DNA of 64,000 bases from Chloroflexota bacterium. Lineage in GTDB: Bacteria; Chloroflexota; Anaerolineae; Aggregatilineales; Ch27. Numbering within the stretch: the stretch's first letter is position 1; each line of letters opens with the position of its first letter. The notes under the pieces were generated by a model. The model was not told the DNA's origin. It ran no database searches and worked only from the letters and a program-made list of their open reading frames with translations. This document shows positions 18,832-30,289 of this stretch, in pieces. Location: the NCBI GenBank assembly GCA_019873685.1, contig JAIOAT010000015.1, forward strand, positions 1 through 64,000. The letters are read 5' to 3'. Made by a program: the position numbers and the translations under genes.

Positions 18832-20868
18832 GTGCAGCAGAACGATCGAAAATGGCTCATGCAGTTAGCGGGGCCGCTGGCGCTGATAATCGCGCTGGGG
18901 CTGCTGGTTCTGGCGCTCGCGCCGGGCAGCGCCAGCCTGACCGCCGACGACGAAGGGGCGCAGGTCCACCTGAGCGCCGACCGACGCTGGACGATCCTGC
19001 CCGGCGGTTGCGTCACGGTCAGCTGGGCGGTCTCAGGCGTGCGCGAGGTTTACCTCGACGGGGAGGGCGTGACCGGCGAAGGGTCCCGCCTCATGTGCAC
19101 CGCCGAGGAGGGCGAGGCCATCGTTCCCATCCTACGGGTCGTCACCTCCAGCGGCGCAGAACGCTTCTATGCCCTGCATATCCCGGCGCTGACCGGGCGC
19201 GGCGAATTCTGGCTGGCGCTGATGGCGGTCGGGCTGCTGGCAGCGGTGTATACCCGGCGGCGCAGACTGATCAGCAGTGCATTGCTGCTGGCGGCGGCGG
19301 GGATCGGCGTCTGGCTGCTCTGGCAGTTCATCAACCCCGCACCGCTGGTGATCCGGACAGCCGAACGCGGCGGTTTCGTCTCCTTCCGCGCGACGCCGAT
19401 CCGCCCGCCCGACGATTGCACAACGCTGGCCTGGACGGTAGAGGGCATCCAGCAGGTGCGGCTCAACGGGGAGGCCGTGATCGGTCAGGGGGAAAAACGT
19501 CTGTGCGGGCCAGCCGTCCACGACCTGCGCCTGACGGTGACCTTCCGCGATGGCAGCCAGCGCGACTATCGCTTTCCGCCCAACCGGCTGCTGTATCCGG
19601 CGGGCCTGCTGGCGCTGTGTGGCGCGGTGCTGCTGGTGGCGCTGGTGGCTGATGTCTGGCGCGGGGCGCGAGTCCGGCTGGCGCTTCGCCTGAGCCGTTA
19701 CGATGCAGTGGGGCTGATCGGCGCAGTTGGGGTGACGGCGCTGATCTACGGCTACCTGCTCAGCCAGGCGGTGCAGACCACTGATGATTATTGGGTGCAT
19801 CTGAACTTTGCGGCGATCCTGCAGGAAAGTGGGACAACGCCACTGCCGCACTTCCTGTTCCAGGCGCTGGTAGCGGCTCTCGGCAGAATCATCCCGGGCG
19901 GCAATCTCACTGTTGCGGGTGTAATCGTTGGCGCAGCAGCTTACGCCAGCATCACCGCGCTCACTTATATCCTGCTGAGGCAGGCGCTAGGCCAGACAGA
20001 GGGGTGGCCGCAGGCGGGTCTGCTCGCCGGGCTGGCACTGGCCGTCTGCGTGATGGATGTGGCGAGCCTGCCCGTACCAGGCTACGACAACCACAGCTAC
20101 CGTCTGGCATACGTTTCCCTGCAGCCACTGCACAATCCGACCTATCCGCTGATGCGGCCGCTTGCGTTGCTGCAGTTCATTGTGGCACTGCGCGTGCTAT
20201 CCGATCGAAGAGAAACGGCTGCTGTCTGGCCAGCGGTGGTGGTCTCAGTCTTGAGCACTTGGGCCAAGCCAAACTATGCAATTGTCCTCCTGCCAGCGCT
20301 TGCGCTACTAGCGGCTGCTCGCTGGTTGCGCGGGAAGTGGATAGATTGGGGATTGCTGCTGGGCGGGCTGATCTTGCCGATGGTAGCCGTTCTGGGCTGG
20401 CAGTTCTACTTCAACCATGGCTCCGGCCAGGCGGGGAGCAGTTTCACTTTTGAGCCATTCGCCGTGTTTCGCCTGTTTGCCCCGCATCCCTGGGCGCTAT
20501 GGCTGGTCATGTTCACCCTGTGTTCAGCGTTGTTCCCGCTGGTGGTAACCGTGCTATACAGAACACAGGCCACCTGCGACGGTGGGTTAACGCTTGGCTG
20601 GCTGGGCTTTGCCATCGCCATGGCTTACTACCTGCTCTTCGCGGAACAAGGCGCGCCTTCCGCTGCAAACTTCCGCTGGGGCGCGCAGATCGCCCTGTTC
20701 ATCCTCTGCGTTGCCTCGCTGGTGTTCTTCATTCAGCGAATACGCGAAGCCGGGTGGAACAGACGCTCCCGCATCGGCGCAGCACTGTTCGCCTGGCATG
20801 TCCTCAGCGGCGTCTACGCTTACGCCGCTTACCTGGCCTGGGTCTGGAGCTGGATTCGCCCGACCTGA
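18832..20868 (+). CDS. Large polytopic membrane protein with two Ig-like extracytoplasmic domains
   Basis: 678 residues from a GTG at 18832; the ATG at 18859 is an alternative, and any earlier start would run through the DUF4342-like gene. Two repeats, each a membrane helix plus a domain with the pattern C-x-T-x-x-W-x-V-x-G-[VI]-x-x-V-x-L-x-G (around residues 57-75 and 198-216), are followed by about ten helices with loops bearing VQTTDDYWVHLNFA and LSTWAKPNYAI. The second half resembles glycosyltransferase-C-like integral enzymes in layout, but I see no decisive motif. Function unknown. GC drops somewhat after about 20150. Confidence 0.75.
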   Translation: MQQNDRKWLMQLAGPLALIIALGLLVLALAPGSASLTADDEGAQVHLSADRRWTILPGGCVTVSWAVSGVREVYLDGEGVTGEGSRLMCTAEEGEAIVPILRVVTSSGAERFYALHIPALTGRGEFWLALMAVGLLAAVYTRRRRLISSALLLAAAGIGVWLLWQFINPAPLVIRTAERGGFVSFRATPIRPPDDCTTLAWTVEGIQQVRLNGEAVIGQGEKRLCGPAVHDLRLTVTFRDGSQRDYRFPPNRLLYPAGLLALCGAVLLVALVADVWRGARVRLALRLSRYDAVGLIGAVGVTALIYGYLLSQAVQTTDDYWVHLNFAAILQESGTTPLPHFLFQALVAALGRIIPGGNLTVAGVIVGAAAYASITALTYILLRQALGQTEGWPQAGLLAGLALAVCVMDVASLPVPGYDNHSYRLAYVSLQPLHNPTYPLMRPLALLQFIVALRVLSDRRETAAVWPAVVVSVLSTWAKPNYAIVLLPALALLAAARWLRGKWIDWGLLLGGLILPMVAVLGWQFYFNHGSGQAGSSFTFEPFAVFRLFAPHPWALWLVMFTLCSALFPLVVTVLYRTQATCDGGLTLGWLGFAIAMAYYLLFAEQGAPSAANFRWGAQIALFILCVASLVFFIQRIREAGWNRRSRIGAALFAWHVLSGVYAYAAYLAWVWSWIRPT

Positions 20869-20922
20869 GAGATGCAGGGGCGCAGCATGCTGCGCCTCTA
20901 CCCCCTCCCCTCGCTTCACTGC

Positions 20923-20952
20923 TTGACATCGCCTGCCGGACCATGCCATACT
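20923..20952 (+). promoter_or_regulatory. Promoter of the fadR operon
   Basis: A perfect -35 TTGACA, 18 bases, then CATACT (4 of 6). The predicted start falls at about 20959, the first base of the FadR-like palindrome. Confidence 0.7.
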
Positions 20953-20958
20953 GAGATC

Positions 20959-20982
20959 AACTGGTCAGACCACTGACCAGTT
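20959..20982 (+). promoter_or_regulatory. fadR operator: FadR-type operator palindrome
   Basis: A perfect inverted repeat, AACTGGTCAG-N4-CTGACCAGTT, with an inner palindrome TGGTC-A-GACCA. The left half plus the inner part closely matches the known E. coli FadR site, AACTGGTCnGACCnGTT. The overlapping halves could hold two dimers. Its position from about +1 to +24 of the fadR transcript fits repression by roadblock, that is, autoregulation of the whole operon. Confidence 0.8.
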
Positions 20983-21005
20983 ACTGGCCATGAAGCGAGG
21001 TGAAC

Positions 21006-21749
21006 ATGCCCTGGTCCCCGCCCAAGCGCCCGGTTGACCATGTCGAAGAGGCTTTGATCTCGGCTATCCTCAACGGCGACTTCCCGCCCGGCAGCGCCTT
21101 GCCCGCCGAGCGCGAACTGGCCGTCCTGCTGGGGGTCACCCGCCCCACCCTGCGCGAAGTCCTTCGCCGCCTGGAACGCGATGGCTGGATCACCATCCAG
21201 CAGGGTAAGCCAACGCTGGTCAATGCCTTCTGGTGGGAAGGCGGCCTGAATGTGATCAGCGGTATCGTGCGTTACAGCCGCACCCTGCCGGACGATTTCG
21301 TCAGCAACCTGCTGCAGGTGCGGCTTGACCTGGCGCCTTCCTACACCCGCCTGGCGGTGATCCACAATGCACCCGGCGTAGCGGCGCTGCTGGCGGAGGC
21401 CGCTAGCCTGCCGGAAGCGCCTCCAGCTTTCGCCGCCTATGACTGGCGCCTGCAGCACAGCCTGACCATTGCTTCCCGCAATCCTGTCTACGCCATGATT
21501 CTGAATGGCTTCGCCGGTTTCTATGAAAGTCTGGCCCGCCACTACTTCACCACAGCGGAGGCCCGGAGCGTTTCCCGCGCCTACTACGCGGCGCTCCTGG
21601 AAGCCGCCCGCGCTGGCGACGCCCCCCGCGCTGAGACGGTCACCCGCGAGGTGATGACCCGCAGTATTGCCCTGTGGGCGCAGGCACAGCAGACCCTGAT
21701 CCATCAGGCTGACGGGGAAGGATGGCGGTGGAAGGAGGAACAACCATGA
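21006..21749 (+). CDS. fadR: FadR-family acyl-CoA-responsive regulator
   Basis: 247 residues from the ATG at 21006 (GAGG 5 bases upstream); a GTG two codons earlier is possible. E. coli FadR is 239 residues. The N-terminal winged helix (about residues 9-75) has FPPGSALPAERELAVLLGVT and TLREVLRRLERDGW, and the linker GKPTLVNAFWW matches the GKPTkVNnFW of true FadR rather than generic GntR proteins. The helical C-terminal domain keeps NPVYAMILNGFAGFYESLAR and HYFTTAEARS. FadR represses fatty-acid degradation genes and is released by long-chain acyl-CoA. It is the first gene of an operon with lipid-glycerol genes and has a matching operator. Confidence 0.88.
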   Translation: MPWSPPKRPVDHVEEALISAILNGDFPPGSALPAERELAVLLGVTRPTLREVLRRLERDGWITIQQGKPTLVNAFWWEGGLNVISGIVRYSRTLPDDFVSNLLQVRLDLAPSYTRLAVIHNAPGVAALLAEAASLPEAPPAFAAYDWRLQHSLTIASRNPVYAMILNGFAGFYESLARHYFTTAEARSVSRAYYAALLEAARAGDAPRAETVTREVMTRSIALWAQAQQTLIHQADGEGWRWKEEQP

Positions 21750-23338
21750 GGCGCTGGAATGGCTGGGGCGACGACACCCAGGACTATCCCCTGCCGGAAG
21801 GGGCGGCCCGCTTCCTGGAGGAGGCGCTGGGGTCGGGGACGCCGCCGGTTGATGCGGCGCTGGAAGACGTGCTGGCCACGGTCCCATCCTCGCGCCTGCT
21901 GCCGCATCCGCTGATCGTCACCGATGCCGAGACGCGCCTGCGCCATGCCCGCGGTCAGAGCTTCCCGGACTGGGTGGCGCTGCGCAGCGGGCGGGCCGGG
22001 CCGCTGCCGGACGGCGTGGCCTTCCCCACAACAGGCGAGGAGGTGCGCGACCTGCTGCGCTATGCGCGTGAAACCGGGGCGCGGGTGATCCCCTACGGCG
22101 GTGGGACAAGCGTTGTCGGCCACATCAACCCGCCGGGCGGTAATGCGCCGGTGCTGACCCTCAGCCTGGCGCGGATGAACCGCCTGGAAAGCCTGGAGGA
22201 GGCCAGCGGCCTGGCCCGTTTCGGCGCGGGCGTCACCGGCCCTGACCTGGAGGCGCAACTCCGCGCCCGCGGCTTCACCCTCGGCCACTACCCGCAGTCA
22301 TTCGAGTTCTCCACTCTGGGCGGCTGGATTGCCACACGCTCCACCGGCCAGCAGTCGCTCGGCTACGGGCGGATCGAGCGGCTGTTTTCCGGCGGCGTGG
22401 TGGAAACGCCGACCGGCACGTTGATCCTGCCGGACTTCCCGGCGTCGGCGGCGGGGCCGGATCTGCGCGAGATCGTGCTGGGATCGGAAGGGCGGCTGGG
22501 CGTGATCACACAGGCTAGCGTGCGCGCGTCCCGTCTGCCACAGGTCGAAGCGTTTCACGGCGTCTTCCTGCCGGATTGGGAACGCGGGCGGGAAGCCGTG
22601 CGCGCCATCGCCGGGGCCGGGCTGCCGCTCTCTATGCTGCGTCTGAGCACACCGGGAGAGACGGTTACTACCCTGGCTCTGGCCGGGCATGATCGCCTGA
22701 TCGGGGCGCTGGAGCGCATGCTGGCGCTGCGCGGAGTCAAAGATGAGAAGTGCATGTTGATCATCGGCGTCACCGGACGGGAAAAGGTCGCCAGGGCCGC
22801 GCTGAGGGAGACGCTGGGCCTGTGTAAAGAGCATGGCGGCGTCCATGTCGGCCAGACGTTCGGCAAACAGTGGCACAAATCGCGCTTCCGCACACCGTAC
22901 CTGCGCAATACGCTCTGGGAACGCGGCTATGGCGTCGATACACTGGAAACAGCCGCACCCTGGGAGCGCGTCCCGGCGCTGGTGGCGGCAATCGAGAACG
23001 CACTGCGCTCAGCGCTGGCCGACATAGATGAGCGGGTGCATGTCTTCACCCACCTTTCACATGTCTACCCGCACGGCTCCAGCGTCTACACCACGTACAT
23101 CTTCCGTCTGGCCGCCGACCCGGAGGAAAACCTGCATCGCTGGCGGACGCTCAAAGGCCGGGCGAGCGAGGCGATCGTGGCCGGCGGCGGCACAATCAGC
23201 CACCAGCACGGCGTTGGCGTCGATCATGCGCCCTATCTGGCAGCGGAAAAAGGGGCGCTGGGCCTGGAGGCGATCCGGGCACTCTGCGCCTGCTTCGACC
23301 CGGACGGCCTGCTCAATCCGGGCAAGCTGGTGGAATGA
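21746..23338 (+). CDS. Alkyldihydroxyacetonephosphate synthase-like FAD protein
   Basis: 530 residues from the ATG at 21746, which overlaps the fadR stop by 4 bases (ATGA) and has AGGAGG 7 bases upstream. AGPS swaps the acyl chain of acyl-DHAP for a fatty alcohol, forming the ether bond of ether lipids. Seen: RWNGWGD at the N-terminus, HPLIVTDAETRLRHARGQSF, the FAD-binding PYGGGTSVVGH, FSTLGGWIATRSTGQQS, and C-terminal SHQHGVGVDHAPYL and DPDGLLNPGKL. The histidine triplet of eukaryotic AGPS reads HQH here. D-lactate or glycolate oxidase-like activity is the alternative, but the N-terminal motifs are AGPS-specific. Confidence 0.85.
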   Translation: MRRWNGWGDDTQDYPLPEGAARFLEEALGSGTPPVDAALEDVLATVPSSRLLPHPLIVTDAETRLRHARGQSFPDWVALRSGRAGPLPDGVAFPTTGEEVRDLLRYARETGARVIPYGGGTSVVGHINPPGGNAPVLTLSLARMNRLESLEEASGLARFGAGVTGPDLEAQLRARGFTLGHYPQSFEFSTLGGWIATRSTGQQSLGYGRIERLFSGGVVETPTGTLILPDFPASAAGPDLREIVLGSEGRLGVITQASVRASRLPQVEAFHGVFLPDWERGREAVRAIAGAGLPLSMLRLSTPGETVTTLALAGHDRLIGALERMLALRGVKDEKCMLIIGVTGREKVARAALRETLGLCKEHGGVHVGQTFGKQWHKSRFRTPYLRNTLWERGYGVDTLETAAPWERVPALVAAIENALRSALADIDERVHVFTHLSHVYPHGSSVYTTYIFRLAADPEENLHRWRTLKGRASEAIVAGGGTISHQHGVGVDHAPYLAAEKGALGLEAIRALCACFDPDGLLNPGKLVE

Positions 23339-23376
23339 CGGGCGCAGGCAGGCGAAGTCAATAAGGGGAAACCACA

Positions 23377-25122
23377 GTGATGATCTGGGGCAAAGACTGG
23401 CGCGATAGCGTCTGGGAGCAACTTGGAACAGAGCGGGACATCATCGTCATCGGCGGCGGGATCACCGGTGCAGGCATCCTGCGGGAGGCGGCCCGGGCAG
23501 GGCTGCGCGTCCTGCTGGTGGAAGCGCGGGACTTCGCCTGGGGGACAAGCAGCCGCTCATCCAAACTGGTGCATGGCGGGTTGCGTTACCTGGCCCAGGG
23601 CAAGCTGCGCCTGACGCTGGAATCCGTACGCGAACGCGAGCACCTGCTGGAGGACGGCCCCGGCCTGATCGACCCGCTGGGCTTCCTGCTGGCGACACAC
23701 AAAGGCGACCGTCCCGGTCGCTGGACGTACAAGGCCGGCCTCTCCCTTTACGACTTGATGGCGCTGCAGTGGACTCACCGCCGCTACCGCCCGGAAGACT
23801 TCCGGATGCTGGCCCCGCGCATCACGCCTGACCGGCTGGAGGGCGGCTTCCGCTATGGCGACGCCCAGACGGATGACGCCCGGCTGGTGCTGCGTCTGAT
23901 CCGGGAGGCCGTGGCTGACGGCGGCCTGGCGATCAACTACGTAGCAGCGATCGGCCTGATCCGCGAGGATGGCGCGGTAAGGGGCGTCCGCCTGCGGGAT
24001 GCGGTCACGGGCCGCGAAGCCGAGGCCCGCGCCCGCGTCGTGATCAACGCCACCGGCGCCTGGGCCGATCACCTGCGGGCACAGGTCGGCGGCGAGGCGC
24101 GAATCCGGCCCCTGCGCGGCAGCCATCTCATCATCCCCGCCTGGCGGTTGCCGCTGGCCCAGGCCGTCAGCTTCCTGCATCCCATCGATCACCGCCCGGT
24201 CTTTCTGTTCCCCTGGGAGGGGGCAACGCTGGTCGGTACAACCGACCTCGACCATGACGCCCCCCTGGATGAGGAACCGCGCATCAGCCCGGAAGAAGTC
24301 GCCTACCTGATGGCCGCCATCCAGCACCAGTTCCCTGCCTGTAACATCACCCTGGACGACGTGATCGCCACCTTTGCCGGCGTGCGTCCGGTGATCGGGA
24401 CGGGCAAGGACGACCCATCCAAAGAATCACGCGAGCATGTCGTCTGGCAGGAAGATGGCCTGCTGACCGTCACCGGCGGTAAGCTGACCACCTTCCGCCT
24501 GATCGCCCTGGATGCGCTGCGAGCCGTACGCGATCGCCTGCCGGAACTGGCCGACCTCAGCGCCGATCACCCTGTGCTGGCGGCGATCGACGTAGACCTG
24601 CCTGGCGCGGAGAATCTGCCACCGGCAACCCGGCGGCGGTTGCTGGGGCGCTACGGCGCGGACGCTCCGGCCCTGGCGGCAGCGGCGGAGCCAGGCGAAT
24701 TGGAGCCAATCCCCGGCACGCGCACCCTGTGGGCGGAATTGCGCTGGGCGGCGCGGGCAGAAGGTGTGGTTCACCTGGACGACCTGCTGCTGCGTCGTGT
24801 GCGGCTCGGCCTGCTCCTGCCGGAAGGCGGGGTTGGGCAGATGGCCCGCATCCGCGCCATCTGCCAGCCAGAACTGGGCTGGGATGACGCCCGCTGGGAG
24901 TCCGAGGAGGCCGCCTACCGGGCGCTATGGCGGGCTGCTTACAGCCTGCCGGAGCGCGCCCTGATCCCGGACTGGCAGACGCTGCTGCTGGACGCACGCG
25001 CGGCGCGGCTGGCCCGCCCTTATAGCTTCCGGCGGCCGCTGTTCCTGCTGGCCGGGCTAACGGCGCTGGCGCTGTTGTCGCGGTGGCGCCGTCGTGTGGG
25101 CCGGGATAGCGCGGTAGTATAG
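23377..25122 (+). CDS. glpD: Glycerol-3-phosphate dehydrogenase (FAD), GlpD-like, with C-terminal membrane helix
   Basis: 581 residues from a GTG with AAGGGG 8 bases upstream (the next codon is ATG). GlpD oxidises glycerol 3-phosphate to DHAP and gives electrons to quinone. Seen: IVIGGGITGAG (FAD Rossmann), SSRSSKLVHGGLRYL, VINATGAWAD, FLFPWEGATLVGTTD, VTGGKLTTFR and a C-terminal DUF-like cap. A hydrophobic helix at about 553-570 followed by RWRRR is an unusual tail that could anchor the enzyme. DHAP is the AGPS precursor, which ties it to the gene before. Confidence 0.92.
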   Translation: MMIWGKDWRDSVWEQLGTERDIIVIGGGITGAGILREAARAGLRVLLVEARDFAWGTSSRSSKLVHGGLRYLAQGKLRLTLESVREREHLLEDGPGLIDPLGFLLATHKGDRPGRWTYKAGLSLYDLMALQWTHRRYRPEDFRMLAPRITPDRLEGGFRYGDAQTDDARLVLRLIREAVADGGLAINYVAAIGLIREDGAVRGVRLRDAVTGREAEARARVVINATGAWADHLRAQVGGEARIRPLRGSHLIIPAWRLPLAQAVSFLHPIDHRPVFLFPWEGATLVGTTDLDHDAPLDEEPRISPEEVAYLMAAIQHQFPACNITLDDVIATFAGVRPVIGTGKDDPSKESREHVVWQEDGLLTVTGGKLTTFRLIALDALRAVRDRLPELADLSADHPVLAAIDVDLPGAENLPPATRRRLLGRYGADAPALAAAAEPGELEPIPGTRTLWAELRWAARAEGVVHLDDLLLRRVRLGLLLPEGGVGQMARIRAICQPELGWDDARWESEEAAYRALWRAAYSLPERALIPDWQTLLLDARAARLARPYSFRRPLFLLAGLTALALLSRWRRRVGRDSAVV

Positions 25123-25179
25123 TCATCAGCGAAGTCAGCGTGGAGATGGGTGCGGTGACCTGCTAAAGCGAGGGCCTCT

Positions 25180-26754
25180 ATGGCGGGTGAAGTGCTCCTG
25201 GCGATTGACAACGGTACGCAGAGCGTACGCGCGCTGCTCTTTGATCTGGAGGGGCGGTTGCTGGGCAAAGCCCGCGTGCCCATCAAGCCTTATGTCGCGC
25301 CGCAGCCCGGCTGGGCGGAGCAGGACCCGGAGTACTTCTGGCAGGCGCTATGCCAGGCCACGCGCCAGTTATTCGCCGAGACTGCCATTCGGCCTGAAGC
25401 CGTGGCGGGGGTAACCCTGACCACCCAGCGCTCGACGCTGATCAACGTGGACCGGGCCGGTAAGCCCCTGCGCCCGGCCATCGTCTGGCTGGATCAGCGC
25501 CGCACGGAGGGTCTACCGCCGGTTGGCGGGCTATGGGGCCTGGCCTTCCGGCTGGTGGGCATGTCGGATACAGTCGCTTACCTGCAGGCTGAGGCCGAGG
25601 CTAACTGGATCAGGACACAGCAACCGGAAGTCTGGGCCGCGACACACAAATACCTGTTCCTTTCCGGCTACCTGACTTACCGCCTGACCGGGCGGTTTGT
25701 CGATTCGGTTGGCTGCCAGGTCGGCTACGTTCCCTTTGATTACAAGCGCCTGACCTGGGCGCGCAGCTGGGACTGGAAATGGCAGGCCGTGCCGCTGGAC
25801 CCGGCTATCCTGCCTGACCTGGTTCCCCCGGCGGGCGTGCTGGGCCAGATCACGGCGGAAGCGGCGGCGGCCACCGGCCTGCCGGAGGGATTGCCCCTGA
25901 TTGCAGCGGCGGCAGACAAAGCCTGCGAGGTGATCGGCTCCGGCTGCCTGGAACCGCACATCGGTTGCCTGAGCTATGGCACGACAGCCACGATCAACAC
26001 CACCCACCGCCGCTATATCGAGGTCATCCCCCTCATCCCGCCGTATCCTTCCGCTGTGCCGGGCCGCTATAGCCTGGAGATCCAGATCTATCGCGGCTAC
26101 TGGATGGTCAGCTGGTTCAAAGAGGAATTCGGCCTGCGGGAGATTCTGCTGGCGGAGGAGCAGGGCGTCGAACCGGAAACTTTCTTTGATGATCTGGTGC
26201 GGGCCGCGCCGCCGGGATCACAGGGGCTGGTCCTGCAACCGTTCTGGTCGCCCGGCCTGCGCGTGCCGGGGCCGGAGGCGCGCGGGGCAATTATTGGCTT
26301 CAACGCTGCCCATACCCGCGCCCATGTTTACCGGGCCATCCTGGAAGGGTTGGCTTATGCCCTGCGCGAGGGCAAGGAGCGCACGGAACGGCGCAGCGGC
26401 GTCGCTGTGACCGAGTTGCGCGTCTCCGGCGGCGGTTCACAGAGCGACGCCGCCATGCAGCTCACCGCCGATGTCTTTGGCCTGCCGACCGCCCGCCCGC
26501 ATACTTATGAAACTTCCGGACTGGGCGCGGCTATCGACGCGGCGGTCGGGCTGGGCCTGCACCCGGATTTTGAGACGGCCGTCCGGGCCATGACACGCAA
26601 GGGCCGCGTCTTTGAGCCAGACGCGGCCACGCACACCATCTACAACGAATTGTACGAACGTGTCTACCGCCCGCTGTACGGACGGCTGCGCCCGCTGTAC
26701 GAGGCATTACAGACCATGGCCGCACTCCACAACGGGCGCAGCCCGGCGGTCTAG
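25180..26754 (+). CDS. FGGY-family kinase, glycerol- or polyol-type
   Basis: 524 residues, ATG with GAGG 6 bases upstream. The N-terminal ASKHA phosphate loop [39 protein letters not shown] and AIVWLDQR are FGGY features; the C-terminal domain has [12 protein letters not shown] and [16 protein letters not shown]. In glycerol kinase the corresponding sites differ, so the substrate may be glycerol, dihydroxyacetone or another polyol. Its place behind GlpD suggests it feeds glycerol 3-phosphate into the operon. A weak -10 (TATAGT at 25118) could give it additional expression. Confidence 0.87.
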   Translation: MAGEVLLAIDNGTQSVRALLFDLEGRLLGKARVPIKPYVAPQPGWAEQDPEYFWQALCQATRQLFAETAIRPEAVAGVTLTTQRSTLINVDRAGKPLRPAIVWLDQRRTEGLPPVGGLWGLAFRLVGMSDTVAYLQAEAEANWIRTQQPEVWAATHKYLFLSGYLTYRLTGRFVDSVGCQVGYVPFDYKRLTWARSWDWKWQAVPLDPAILPDLVPPAGVLGQITAEAAAATGLPEGLPLIAAAADKACEVIGSGCLEPHIGCLSYGTTATINTTHRRYIEVIPLIPPYPSAVPGRYSLEIQIYRGYWMVSWFKEEFGLREILLAEEQGVEPETFFDDLVRAAPPGSQGLVLQPFWSPGLRVPGPEARGAIIGFNAAHTRAHVYRAILEGLAYALREGKERTERRSGVAVTELRVSGGGSQSDAAMQLTADVFGLPTARPHTYETSGLGAAIDAAVGLGLHPDFETAVRAMTRKGRVFEPDAATHTIYNELYERVYRPLYGRLRPLYEALQTMAALHNGRSPAV

Positions 26755-26770
26755 GCCGCCGGAACTGCGA

Positions 26771-28372
26771 TCAGTGCAGGTTGCTGTACACCTCCTGCAC
26801 TTCAGCTGCGTCCAGCGCACCGCTGTACAGCTGCACGTTCCTGATTACGCCGGAGAACGCGCCGGTTCGCTTGCCGCCCTGGCGCAGCGCACCAAGGATG
26901 GTATTGCCTCGCGCTGACCATGGCGCCCAGTCCTCAAGGGCAACCGTTGCCTGTGGCTGGCCGTCCACATACAGCGTCGCCTGCTTGGTCTGCCCGTCCC
27001 ACACACCCACCAGATGCACCCACTGATCCGCCGCCGGGACGAGCGGCGCAGCCGCGCTGATCGACATATTGCCGAACGGCGCAAACAGCGTGAAGGAGAA
27101 CCCTTCGCCGGTATATTCCAGGACGAAGTTGCTGGAGATGCCGCCATCCTGGCTGAGGATCGGCGCAGGCGTGGCGGGATCAGCCACACGCACCTCCGCC
27201 GCAACACTGAAGCTGCCCAGCGTGTCGAGCCAGCTCATGCCAGTGTCGATGAAACTTTGCTGCAGCTCAAATACACCCTCAGGCGGCGCTTCCAGCGAGG
27301 CGGCCAGGATATCCCCGTCCGCGGCGACCAGCCCGCACAGCTCACCGGCAGGCAGCGGGATCGTCGCCCCGGCAGGCACCGGACGCCCGAAGTTCGGCGT
27401 GCCATCCTCGTTCCAGGTGAAAGGCTGGGCGAAGATCGCCCGATCCTCCCAGCCGTCGCCCGGCTTGGTCTTGGCGTGGTAGAACAGCCAGCTTTCGCTG
27501 CCATCCGGGGAAAGCACGGGCGTCGAATTATGCCCCGGCCCGTAGACGTTGCCGCTTTCATCGGAGTAACCGCTGAAGACCGGCCCGACCTTCGTCCAGG
27601 AAGCCGCGTCCAGCGGATCGTCCCCGGTGAGCACCAGCATGCCCAGCTTGTAGGCCCGTGACCAGCTGGCGTCCGCCGAATAGACGATCGACAGCGTGCC
27701 GTTGTGGATGAACGCCTCCGGCCCTTCCTGGATGGCAGCAACCGACCGCTCCCAGGGCTGATCCGGCTCGGAAATCAGACGGCGCGGCCCGCTGATCGTC
27801 AGCGGATCGCTCATCGGCGCGATGTAGAGATTCTGCGGGAAGTCTCCTTCATCGCCGGGCCAGCCCGACCACACCATGTACAGCTGCCCTTCATACTCAA
27901 AGACCGTGCCATCGATCGCCCATTTGTCGGTCGTAGGGTCGTAGACTTTACCTTTCATCGTCCAGGAACCCTGCGGATCGGCGGTATCGGCCTGCAGGAC
28001 GTACATGCGGTGGGTGTAGTTGGCGCCCGGTCGCTCGGTAGCCGCCACGTAGATGTACCATCCGCCATCCAGGTAGACCAGCTCCGGCGCCCACAGGTCG
28101 TAGCTGTAGGGTTGCCCGCGCGGCGGGGTGTAAATGAACACGGGTTCCGCCGTCGCCAGGCCGGTCAGCGTGGGCGACTTGGCGATGGAAAGACCGCTGG
28201 CGCTCGACTGCACCAGGTAGTAGTAGCCGTCATGCTGCGCCACAGAGGGGTCCTGGCCCGCGCTGATCAGGGGATTGGTGAAGACACAGGTGATCGCTGC
28301 GTGGGAGGGAGTCGCTGGCAGCAGCAAGCCCAGACCGCACAGAAGCAGGAATACAGGCAGATAAGGTTTCAT
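26771..28372 (-). CDS. Secreted GH43-like glycosidase with C-terminal LamG domain
   Basis: 533 residues from the ATG at 28372 (an earlier in-frame GTG adds eight residues). A signal peptide ends near SHAAI. The five-bladed propeller of GH43 is marked by its three acids: Asp in SAGQDPSV, Asp in WAIDGTVFEYEG and Glu in QEGPEAFIHNG. These enzymes cut arabinan, xylan or galactan side chains. The C-terminal 150 residues form a LamG/concanavalin-like domain (WVHLVGVWDGQTKQATLYVDG) that probably binds polysaccharide. It converges with the FGGY gene and is transcribed alone. Confidence 0.88.
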   Translation of the reverse strand: MKPYLPVFLLLCGLGLLLPATPSHAAITCVFTNPLISAGQDPSVAQHDGYYYLVQSSASGLSIAKSPTLTGLATAEPVFIYTPPRGQPYSYDLWAPELVYLDGGWYIYVAATERPGANYTHRMYVLQADTADPQGSWTMKGKVYDPTTDKWAIDGTVFEYEGQLYMVWSGWPGDEGDFPQNLYIAPMSDPLTISGPRRLISEPDQPWERSVAAIQEGPEAFIHNGTLSIVYSADASWSRAYKLGMLVLTGDDPLDAASWTKVGPVFSGYSDESGNVYGPGHNSTPVLSPDGSESWLFYHAKTKPGDGWEDRAIFAQPFTWNEDGTPNFGRPVPAGATIPLPAGELCGLVAADGDILAASLEAPPEGVFELQQSFIDTGMSWLDTLGSFSVAAEVRVADPATPAPILSQDGGISSNFVLEYTGEGFSFTLFAPFGNMSISAAAPLVPAADQWVHLVGVWDGQTKQATLYVDGQPQATVALEDWAPWSARGNTILGALRQGGKRTGAFSGVIRNVQLYSGALDAAEVQEVYSNLH

Positions 28373-28480
28373 AGCCTTCAGAGCCTCTTTCCTCACAGCA
28401 GATCGCGCATGATCATTCTACTGCGATTATGGCAAAACCGGGGCGCGGCCCCTGCATGCCACGCCCCGCTGGCGACCATC

Positions 28481-30289
<1,809 letters not shown>

